NCBI GenBank assembly: GCA_025617745.1
Contig: CM046853.1
Location: 49,964,934-50,028,933, forward strand
Source: Heliocidaris erythrogramma
Lineage: Eukaryota; Echinodermata; Echinoidea; Camarodonta; Echinometridae
Direction of reading: 5' to 3'
DNA: 64,000 nt
The first letter of the stretch is position 1, and each line of letters starts with the position of its first letter. Below are positions 21,301 through 29,017 of the stretch, in pieces. The translations under genes were made by a program, and so were the position numbers. The notes under the pieces were generated by a model. It was not told where the DNA came from. It ran no database searches and saw only the letters and a list, made by a program, of their open reading frames with translations.

Positions 21301-24106
21301 CCATATTTTAGTGTCTGAATGATTTCACACTTCACAGTTTACCTCAATAAAAAAAATAGACCCCTCTATAATTCCATGTCACATGTTGTGGCAACTATTT
21401 ATGATCAATCCATGTTGTCTTTTTCTTCCCTCAAATACATTCTGAACATATATATTTTTAAAATTATGACAGTACTCTGTTCCCTCTTAACAACTTCGAA
21501 AATGCAGCTGCAGTGTCTTTACTCCAGATTTAACTTAAAATTTAAAGTTCTGTTTGTTTTACTCAGTGTTTAAAGTATTCTTTTATTCAAATAATTTCCT
21601 GGTCCTACAAAATTTCAATATGGCACGAAAAAGAGACATGATAATGAAGCTTTTCGACCTGCACTCATCAGGTTATCACGCTGGTATGTAACAAATTACT
21701 CGAAATCAACTATATTATACTCGATGAACCCGGACGCCGTAATTCAGAACAATCGCAAAGCTTGGACAAACTCCTTGTGTCTACACAAAAGCGTAAATGC
21801 GCTTAGACCAAAAGCTTCAGTCTCTCTGTATCGTCGGTTGTTCCGCTGAGACTTCGTCTGGCTCCACTAAACCTCCGTACATAGAGACTGAATGATCACA
21901 TATCGCGTAGTGTGTGGACGATCATATCCGGAACCGGAAGTGGTTCTCTGTGTGTTTGTGTGTGTAGCATGTATTCAGTGGCGTACTCGTGCAGTATGTA
22001 TACGTAACGGCAACGCGACCTAAGGCTCAGGTCGGCTGATCGTCCACCTTGTTGGTGATACACGGTCGTACCGTCTGTCTATGGGGAAGGTTGAGAAATG
22101 TCAGAAATATTAAAGATTTCCCCATAACAGACGGTTATTTCTGTCTAAAATGCGCTATGCTTCTGGCCCGGGACATAACTGAGAATTGATCGTCAGCATA
22201 GCTTTGTGCGCAAGCTGGATTGTTCAGCAAATGGAGACCGATCGCTGAATTGCATTTGGCTGTCTTTGGTCTGTTAGCGTGCGTTTCCGAATTGTGTAGA
22301 CAAAAGGAGTTCGTCCATGCTTTGTGAGTGTTCTGAAATTACGGCGTCCGGGTTCATCGAGTATAATATAGTTGAGTTCGAGTAATTTGTTACATACCTG
22401 CGTGATAACCTGATGAGTGCAGGTCGAAAAGCTTCGTTATCAATATCATCAGATCATGTGACATGTCTCTTTTTCGTGCCATGATATTCAGATATTGAAA
22501 TTCTTTTAATTTTATTCATTTCTTTTATTAATTTTAAGCGAAATCAACAGTCCATACAAAATAGAAATATTGCAATAATGAATAAATTATAAACAGAAAC
22601 TTATACAGTTTACAACGTGAATCTATATCTATCTGGTTGTTGCAAAACTTGTCCATGCCCCCCCCCCCCCTAGCCAGGATTAGCTTCGTGAATGTAGAAA
22701 AAAAAAAATGGCTATACGCCTTCTACACACGAAGCTAGGCGTTATTACCCAGCAATCAGATTCCGCACGGGGTAGTACGACATGAAAAATGCCCTGAAAT
22801 CACACTTTTCTGATAATTTCCGCGCCCCACAGGCCCTTCCCCACAGCGTTTCCTCCTAGGGAAACGATTGCAATGACAATTTTGTTTTGATTGACTCTAA
22901 TTTCAGTAAAAAATCCCCCAAAGAGCATAAGAAATTTCAGAGAACTCACCAGCGTTTGTGTATCCATGCCTCCGGGGTCATGCAGATCCAAATGGCGGCA
23001 CTGTCGATCATCGAAACTATGAGGCGCTGTTTGTAGATTTATTATTTAGCTCAATTATTTACATATAATTCTCTATTTAGCTCTTTTCTACAATTATTCT
23101 AATGACATAAAGGATACAATTATTTATATTACATATCATAATTGATAGGATTGAAGTAAATTGAATATATCATAAAGAAATGTGAGAAAATTACAATGCC
23201 CGACCGGGATTCGAACCCGGGACCCTGGATTACATGACCAGTGCTCTACCAACTGAGCTATCCGGGCTCCCGTCGAAGCAGAGCACTGGTCATGTAATCC
23301 AGGGTCCCGGGTTCGAATCCCGGTCGGGGCATTGTAATTTTCTCACATTTCTTTATGATATATTCAATTATTTATATATAATGAATTTTATAATTTACAT
23401 TTTTTATAAATAATGATTTCACAAATTCATTATATGGAAATTGCAAAATTCATTATTTATGAAAAATTGTATCCTTTATGTCATTTTATATTATAATTAT
23501 TGTAGAAAAGAGCTAAATAGAGAATTATATGTAAATAATTGAGCTAAATAATAAATCTACAAACAGCGCCTCATAGTTTCGATGATCGACAGTGCCGCCA
23601 TTTTGGATCTGCATGACCCCGGAGGCATGGATACACAAACGCTGGTGAGTTCTCTGAAATTTCTTATGCTCTTTGGGGGATTTTTTACTGAAATTAGAGT
23701 CAATCAAAACAAAATTGTCATTGCAATCGTTTCCCTAGGAGTAGGAGGAAACGCTGTGGGGAAGGGCCTGTGGGGCGCGGAAATTATCAGAAAAGTGTGA
23801 TTTCAGGGCATTTTTCATGTCGTACTACCCCGTGCGGAATCTGATTGCTGGGTAATAACGCCTAGCTTCGTGTGTAGAAGGCGTATAGCCATTTTTATTT
23901 TTTTCTACATTCACGAAGCTAATCCTGGCTACCCCCCCCCCCCCCCCAACTTCACCAACACCAAAATAAACCAATGGGACTAAAAAATAATACTTACACA
24001 GTTCTGGAATGTCGTGCAGCTTTGAAATGCTCTTGTCCGATAAATCGAGGTCCTGATGATTGTTGTCCCTGGCATCATCGACCTGTTTTTTGACAGATTT
24101 AGACAT
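14790..24106 (-). CDS. RSU1: Ras suppressor protein 1, whole gene span
   Basis: Eight coding exons, all bounded by GT/AG, join to 831 bases (276 aa); human RSU1 is 277 aa. RSU1 is a cytoplasmic leucine-rich-repeat protein that binds PINCH in the ILK-PINCH-parvin complex at integrin adhesions and was first found as a suppressor of Ras transformation. Seen here: the diagnostic start MSKSVKKQVDDAR; consecutive LRRs in exons 1-6 (for example LTLSHNKIDVVP, LNLFNNHIEELP, LDLTYNNLNENSLPGNFF, LRALYLSDNDFE, LKELHIQGNRITVLPPELG); the capping region KAENNPWVPPIADQFQVG; and a basic tail ending SRREIYGKK. Exon phases agree throughout, with no stop or frameshift, so the gene is intact. An ETS-type CCGGAAGT (24177-24184) lies 70 bases upstream of the ATG. 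Introns carry many inverted-repeat elements, including a 1.26 kb palindrome in intron 1. Confidence 0.97.
15277..15409 (-). CDS. RSU1: RSU1 exon 7
   Basis: Begins after GTATTTCAG; encodes KLDLYTGRNIMKAENNPW to DYIRSETYK plus two bases; donor GTAAGTATTC. Confidence 0.96.
16521..16635 (-). CDS. RSU1: RSU1 exon 6
   Basis: Begins after CACTTATAG; encodes LSVRDNDLIALPKAIG to TVLPPELG; donor GTAAGTATAA. Confidence 0.96.
16769..16903. mobile_element. MITE with GGGCAACGTTTCATCAAG ends
   Basis: GTTTCATCAAGCGTTTGTCA at the left faces TGACAAAACGCTTGATGAAA at the right, with GTGATTTTTACTGAC against GTCGGTAAAAATCAC further in. Non-coding, in RSU1 intron 5. Confidence 0.7.
16905..17110 (+). repeat. SINE-like repeat
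   Basis: Starts with a B-box-like TGGGTTCAATCCTTGC and continues through AAATGGGTACCTGGCA, a signature shared with the SINE-like copies at 46715-46935 and 61640-61861. Degenerate. Confidence 0.4.
17491..17573 (-). CDS. RSU1: RSU1 exon 5
   Basis: Begins after ATTTTAG; encodes TLRALYLSDNDFELIP to LSKLEV; donor GTGAGTAATA. Confidence 0.95.
18080..18327 (+). repeat. GA-rich microsatellite
   Basis: About 240 bases of GAGA/GAAA with occasional ATT interruptions in RSU1 intron 4. On the transcribed strand it is a long polypyrimidine tract. Apparent reading frames here are repeat artefacts. Confidence 0.95.
18391..18509 (-). CDS. RSU1: RSU1 exon 4
   Basis: Begins after TTATCACAG; encodes MNRLYSLPRGFG to SLPGNFFLL; donor GTAAGTGATG. 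The GA microsatellite lies about 60 bases downstream in the intron. Confidence 0.96.
19247..19495 (+). repeat. GGGGCGGATCCAGGA dispersed repeat
   Basis: Left end CAGGGGCGGATCCAGGA and right end CCCCTGGATCGGCC are inverted, with poly(A), poly(G) and GCACAATCGA in between. A second copy lies at 24600-24880. The ends resemble hAT-type MITEs. Confidence 0.6.
19837..19957 (-). CDS. RSU1: RSU1 exon 3
   Basis: Begins after ATTTCCAG; encodes VPPHLVELTNLESLN to LKILNVG; donor GTAAGTAAA. Confidence 0.96.
20735..20850 (+). repeat. GA/GGGA-rich low-complexity tract
   Basis: Purine-only run of GAGAGA, GGGGAG and AAAGAG beginning about 26 bases before RSU1 exon 2 on the plus-strand map, i.e. just inside intron 2. 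Confidence 0.8.
20876..20926 (-). CDS. RSU1: RSU1 exon 2
   Basis: 51 bases after TTTCTCAG; encodes FNLSNLVRLTLSHNKID and is followed by the donor GTGAGTATT. Confidence 0.95.
21611..22502. mobile_element. Inverted-repeat transposon with ~170-bp terminal repeats
   Basis: The left arm from AATTTCAATAT and GGCACGAAAAAGAGACATG through CGATGAACCCGGACGCCG to CTACAC is mirrored by the right arm ending CATGTCTCTTTTTCGTGCC...ATATTGAAATT. The arms match with small gaps over about 170-190 bp. The 500-bp core is GC-richer, contains CCGGAAGT (21934-21941) and no transposase-like ORF. It is a non-autonomous foldback or MITE in RSU1 intron 1. Confidence 0.85.
23198..23267 (-). pseudogene. tRNA-like sequence (Thr-UGU/Lys-like) in the palindrome centre
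   Basis: Minus strand reads GCCCGGATAGCTCAGTTGG (A box), anticodon stem CTGG/CCAG with loop CATGTAA (anticodon TGT), and GGTTCGAATCC (B box). The 3' acceptor strand TCGGGC is one base short, so the acceptor stem cannot pair fully, and there is a mismatch at the anticodon stem base. The 5' half resembles tRNA-Lys. It is more likely the head of a SINE or a pseudo-tRNA than a working gene. Confidence 0.7.
23278..23330 (+). pseudogene. Inverted partial tRNA-like copy
   Basis: Same tRNA-like sequence on the plus strand, lacking the 5' acceptor and D arm but keeping GAGCACTGGTCATGTAATCC, the B box, and a full-length 3' strand TCGGGGC. Together with the minus copy it forms the central stem of the palindrome. 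Confidence 0.7.
23998..24106 (-). CDS. RSU1: RSU1 exon 1
   Basis: Starts MSKSVKKQVDDARDNN and ends PEL plus one base; donor T|GTAAGTA. No in-frame upstream ATG is visible before this one. Confidence 0.96.
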
Positions 24107-24176
24107 TATTATGACCAATATATTGTCTTATTGCTTAAAATATCAATATTTATGACAAGCCTTAGTTGGGTGTAAA

Positions 24177-24184
24177 CCGGAAGT
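24177..24184 (+). promoter_or_regulatory. ETS-type site upstream of RSU1
   Basis: CCGGAAGT 70 bases upstream of the RSU1 start codon, in a TATA-less setting. ETS/GABP sites in this position are usual for housekeeping promoters; function here is inferred. Confidence 0.45.
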
Positions 24185-24599
24185 CGCTTCTTCTTGTCAA
24201 TGTAATAATTATGCTAGTCTAGTTCGGAAGTGAATGATGTTATTTCAAGATCTTTACATCCTCAAAATGTTGTAATTTTACTTTGGTATTCAGAATGATA
24301 CAAGCATAAAATTCATAAATTCATACTTAAATGAAATATTACTAAAATTGTATAGATGTGAATTCTGTATAAAAAAGATCAAAATTAAAAACAGCAAAAG
24401 GTCTTGAATCATCATACAATATTGTGGTATGTGCGCTCATAAGATATAAAATTGTGTTTTCTGTCGCAATTCGCAATCGCTGTGTGATCGTTTTCAAAGA
24501 CCTAGCTAAGGGTATACACCGACCTACTAAATATAATATATTTTTAATGAAATCATGATCTATAATTAATAAAATACAGATAATATATGTTTATGTGGA

Positions 24600-24714
24600 T
24601 AGACATTTGAAAACTGTATCACGAAGGCGGAGAAGAGAATTTTTTTTCGCCAGACCTTCAAAATTCGCTCGGGGGGGGGGGGGGGGTCCAGTTTCCCTCC
24701 ATAATTCCCTGACA

Positions 24715-24748
<34 letters not shown>

Positions 24749-24880
24749 TCTTCATTCTAAAAGGGGGGCACAATCGAGAAAATGGCGGATCGTCTATGGT
24801 CAAAATGCATACTTTTCTTCCAAAGGGGGGGGGGGGGGCACGAGCAGGAAGTGCCCCCCTGGATCCGCCAATGGTTAAAA
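24600..24880 (+). repeat. GGATCCGCCA dispersed repeat, second copy
   Basis: Poly(G), TCCCTGACAAGCA, a 26-base poly(A), GGGGGGCACAATCGA, then GTGCCCCCCTGGATCCGCCA. It matches the order of motifs at 19247-19495. Confidence 0.65.
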
Positions 24881-26708
24881 TAATGTTTATGATAACTTGA
24901 AGTACTGATTATGTCAGGCCTGATATACAGTACAGGTAGGCCTATTTTACGGTTTTGATGATGCAGTGCTATGTGACACAGTGTAAAATATCTCTTCAAT
25001 AAGTGAGTTCACTTATACTAAAAATTCTTTAACATTTTTAAACAACTTATCTTTATCGAGCCTTTGTCTTTGAAATTCGTATAAAGATATCAGATTTAAT
25101 GCTAAAAGTTATGTCATTGCATGGTGGTAACATTGCGGGGAAATCTTTTTTTTTTGTTAAAGTTTTGAAAATTGTATTCATTGAAAATATTGATGATATT
25201 GTAATTAGCAATTGGGCCCTTCTTAAGAAATCCATCTTCTGGCTACTTGAATGAATGAGTTTAATTACCAAATCACAATGATACATACATCTTGGTAAAA
25301 ATCACAATAACATCTTGGTAAAGGGAGCTAACAAATAGCATATGCTAATCGAGTTTAGCCCCGTAAAATTGATTACATAAATCAATAGCAAATTAATTGA
25401 AAATGTACATCTCATCTTCTTTTTTTTTTAAATAACACATATACATTATTTACAATCAATAAAAGTAGTAATAACAGTACAACAACAACAACAATAATAA
25501 CAACAATAATAACGAATATCAAGTGAGCTTAAAATAAATAAAATGAATGATAATCATCTTCATGAACATTCTAAAATTGATTTTCAAGTTGGTTTTCTCC
25601 AATTAAGTATTCTTGTAATGCCGGTCCAAAACTTCCGCGACCGGTTATACTTCAAACAACAGAAAAAGTTGACTGAGGCTGAGAACAGGCATAATTCCAT
25701 CCCCAGCCTGACAAGTTACCAACTCACTAGGAGGGGATATTTCCAATATATACACAAACTTAGATAAAATACAATGAGAGGAGTTTGTTGTTGTTGTAGT
25801 TGTTGTTGGTTCGTGTTTAATTTGAGATAAAACAAAGACTATATATATAGTGACCTCACTTCAGTTTGGTAAATGCAGGGATACTATGATGTGGACAATA
25901 AACATTACTACTACTTTATTCAAAATAATTCAGTGAATAATTTTTAATTCATATAAGACAGATTAGAGGTAACGATTAGATGTTGAGCAAAACTACATTT
26001 GCATTTTTCATTAATATTCTTATGACATCGACAGGATACACAATTTTAAACATTGAAGGCCAAGGGTTAAATGCGTCTATGGTTGCGTTGGGTAAATGTA
26101 CTAGTACTACTACAATGCAAGATACATGTAAGTGACGATTGCATGCAGCGCAGAGAGCATACACTGTATGTATGTAGTACGCGGTATACGGCCGGTAACA
26201 GTATAATTTTTATGCACAGTGTACATGCGCCTTAAATTACCACGTGAAACTTGAAAGGAAATATTCTTGCTTGGAAGACAGGAATCGAAGGAGCTAGGCC
26301 TAGGGGACTACTGCTAGAAAGATGGTATGTGTTTAACAAAGGAACTGGAAAAGATGCAGAAAATGTAAATTGGACGACTGAATAAAATCAGGACAGGATT
26401 CCTCAAGTTTAATTTAACTTTAGAAATTAGACTTAAGTTAGAGTTCACATAGGGCCTAGTCATTGCTGAATTAGTGAATAATCGCCGAGGTAGGATGACC
26501 GCATGGCCATTTTTTTGGCAGGGGGATGGATATCATTCATGGCCATGGGCGTGTCTTTGGCAGTTAAACTTATTCTGCCTCTCAATTTAGCCAATTTGAT
26601 ACTGAGACTTAATTTTTAAAATTTAACTTGGTTGACTATGATTTTTATGCTTAGTTATGTTGCTGTAACCCCAGGGAGCTCCAAAGCGCAGCGTTGGAGC
26701 CCCAGGTC

Positions 26709-27207
26709 ATCCAAAGTCGACCTCACCCATTTTATGGCTAATCGCATCACTTAATTTCGGCAGGTAAGATAGAAATTTGTACTTATACTTCAAGAGAATT
26801 ACTGTAACTATCTAGCACTTTTAGCAGGCTCTTTGATTTTACGATTTAACGATTGTTTCGATGAAAAAAATGGAATTTCCTCGCCGAGCCGATCTTTTCC
26901 CCGTACTGTACCGTCGATTCACATGACTCGATCGCACTGTGTGTAATGTACCGTATACCGTCGCTGCCTCGATCACACAGTGCGATCGAGTCATTTGACA
27001 TGTTTGAATCGAAGGTACAGTACAGGGAAAAGATCAGCTCGCTGAGGAAATTCCATTTTTTCATCAAAAAAATCGTTAAATCTTAAAATCAAAGAGCCTG
27101 CTAGATAATTACAGTAATTCTCTTGAAGCATAAGTACAAATTTCTATCTTACCTGCCGAAATTAAGTGATGCGATTAGCCATGAAATGGGCGAGGTCGAC
27201 TTTGGAT
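26709..27207. mobile_element. 499-bp palindromic element with ~235-bp arms
   Basis: Arms begin ATCCAAAGTCGACCTC and end GAGGTCGACTTTGGAT and match inward to CGATCGCACTGTGTG and CACACAGTGCGATCG, with a ~30-base spacer. Each arm reads outward-in through ATGGCTAATCGCATCAC and CGGCAG|GTAAGATAG, a strong splice-donor sequence. The arms have diverged at scattered positions. No transposase. Confidence 0.88.
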
Positions 27208-27619
27208 AGTTGTACCTGGAACATGCCATGGAAAGTCAAAGTGAACAGTGATTGAATTTGAAAGAATGAATGGATGTTCAGGTCGTCCTCTTCAATTTTG
27301 ATAATTGAGCCTCTATTATTTATAATAACTTCGAATATTGACCAGCTCTGTTGACTCTTCAGAGAGCCAAATCCATAGTGATCAGGCATGATTATTTCTT
27401 GACATTATATATTCGTTTTAATCGGCAGCTTGATCATGTTGATTCTGCCCATGATTTGCACTTCCCATCATTCATCAATCATGCCCATGGCATGCTGCAT
27501 GTAGCATTAATTGATCATGGAGAGCTCCATCTCTTGTTTTAATATGGCCAAAGAAGATCCCCAAGTTGTAACATCACGTATGCGCACCGCTGGCATTAGC
27601 AGGGCGCGGCCATTTTGTG

Positions 27620-27715
27620 CGTATCGGGACAACTTCCCCCTGGACAACTATATTGTACCCCCTAGGACAATTACCCTCCCCCCTCTCCCCCGGACAACTA
27701 CCCCCCTGGACAATC
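27620..27715 (+). repeat. GGACAACTACCCCCC minisatellite
   Basis: Four or five degenerate units of GGACAAYTxCCCCC, directly before the foldback relative at 27719. Confidence 0.65.
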
Positions 27716-27718
27716 ACC

Positions 27719-28066
27719 TAGCCAGGATTGGCTTCGTGAATGTAAAAAAAAAAAAAAATTGGCTATACGCCTTCTACATCACGAAGCCAGGCGTTCTTAC
27801 CCAGCAATCTAACTGCGCACAGGTTAGCAGGACTGGAAAATGCCCTGAAATATCACTTTTCTGATAACTCTCGCGACCGACAGCTCCTTCACCACAGCGT
27901 ATCCTCCTAGGAAAACGTTTAGAATTAGAATGTCTTTTTGATCGTACGTATTTTTACCAAAAAATCCAAAAAAAGATCGTAAGAAATTTCCGGTAACTCG
28001 CCAGTGTTTGTGTGTATCCATGCCTCCTCTTGTCAATGCAGATAAGGCATGACAATGGATACACAC
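27719..28066 (+). mobile_element. Partial, diverged relative of the 22671-23931 foldback
   Basis: Shares the end TAGCCAGGATTGGCTTCG, the subterminal hairpin, TACCCAGCAATC, CACTTTTCTGATAA and the TTTGTGTGTATCCATGCCTCC block with the left arm of the big palindrome, but lacks the tRNA-like core and the matching right arm except for a short inverted piece near 28045-28066. Confidence 0.8.
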
Positions 28067-28375
28067 AAACACTATGAGCCTGTGTGAGGTGATATTTCAT
28101 GTTTTGGGATATTGTTACAATTTTTAAACTATTTTATGTCGATTTAACCGTATTTCGGTGGATTTTGAAGAGTTCTAAATCACAGCAAAAGCAGCAATCC
28201 CCCATTTCTATTGAGACATGGATTAGCTGTACGCAGCCTGCATTGGGGTAGCAAAAGTCCAATTTCCCGGAGTGAGCGCTGCGTTTCATGCATGATTCTG
28301 GTCATGGACAATAAAGAAGCATCAACCTTGGATATAGATTCACACTAATATCCCATTTAAATTAGTTATGACATT

Positions 28376-28600
28376 AATTTGTAAACAAATTTTTAGGCAT
28401 TTTACTCCCAGTGTTAAAGATCGTATGCTCGATCTGTAATGAAAAACACAAGTCAGAAAAAATTGGAACCAGCGGGATTCGAACCTGTCATCTACTGCTT
28501 GCCGGGCAGCGATTTAACCACCAGGCTATTCTGGTTCACGGCCAAGTCATGATGAACTGGAATCAAATACCCAAGATCCTCTTCTTTCTGACTCATTAAT
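28376..28600. mobile_element. tRNA-bearing repeat, first copy
   Basis: R1 repeat (from AATTTGTAAACAAATTTTTA) followed by AGTCAGAAA, a minus-strand tRNA-like sequence at 28465-28538 and the closing TTTCTGACT. The right R1 arm is missing. Confidence 0.7.
28465..28538 (-). pseudogene. Degenerate tRNA-like sequence
   Basis: GAACCAG and CTGGTTC can form an acceptor stem; the anticodon arm GCTGC CCGGCAA GCAGT would give anticodon GGC (Ala), but base 33 is C rather than U and the D and T stems are imperfect. The B box GGTTCGAATCC is present. SINE-derived rather than functional. Confidence 0.6.
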
Positions 28601-28635
28601 ATTCAACGGTCCGCCGTAGACAATGGTTAGTAAAT

Positions 28636-29017
28636 GAAGAAGCTTGATGGGAGTAATTTTAATTTGTAAACAAATTTTTAGGCATTTTACTCCCAGTGTT
28701 AAAGATCGTATGCTCGATCTGTAATGAAAAACACAAGTCAGAAAAAATTGGAACCAGCGGGATGAGTCAGAAAGAAGAGGATCTTGGGTATTTGATTCCA
28801 GTTCACGATTTCATCGTGACTTGGCCGTGAACCAGAATAGCCTGGTGGTTAAGTCGCTGCCCGGCAAGCAGTAGATGACAGGTTCGAATCCCGCTGGTTC
28901 CAATTTTTTCTGACTTGTGTTTTTTGTTACAGATCAAGCATATGATCTTTAACACTGGGAGTAAAATGCCTAAAAAAATTTTTACAAATTAAAATTCCTC
29001 CCATCTCAAGCTTCTTC
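28636..29017. mobile_element. Foldback element with R1 arms and a tRNA-like core
   Basis: R1 at the left (GAAGAAGCTTGATGGGAG) is mirrored by inverted R1 at the right (ending GAGCTTCTTC-type sequence) with about 100-bp arms. Inside, a second nested inverted pair AGTCAGAAA and TTTCTGACT bounds a tRNA-like sequence on the plus strand. This looks like a tRNA-containing element nested inside an R1 foldback. Confidence 0.8.
28828..28901 (+). pseudogene. Degenerate tRNA-like sequence, second copy
   Basis: Same sequence as 28465-28538 in the opposite orientation, with one change (AAGTCG for AAATCG) and an 8-base difference just upstream. Confidence 0.6.

Larger units (their letters stand above)
22671..23931. 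mobile_element. Giant foldback element (1.26 kb palindrome)
   Basis: TAGCCAGGATTAGCTTCG at the left end faces CGAAGCTAATCCTGGCTA at the right, and near-identical inverted arms run about 400 bp inward (to 23100 and from 23490), then more loosely to the centre at about 23277. Both ends abut C-runs. Each arm has a sub-hairpin (GCTTCGTGAATGTAGAA against TTCTACACACGAAGC) and an exon-like segment ending ACGCTG|GTGAGTTC. tRNA-like sequences face each other at the centre. A partial relative is at 27719-28066. It lies in RSU1 intron 1, so the pre-mRNA would contain a very long hairpin. Confidence 0.9.

Noticed and set aside
23198..23330. A functional tRNA gene pair
   Set aside because: Acceptor stem incomplete on one copy, 5' half missing on the other, anticodon stem mismatch, and location in a repeat centre.
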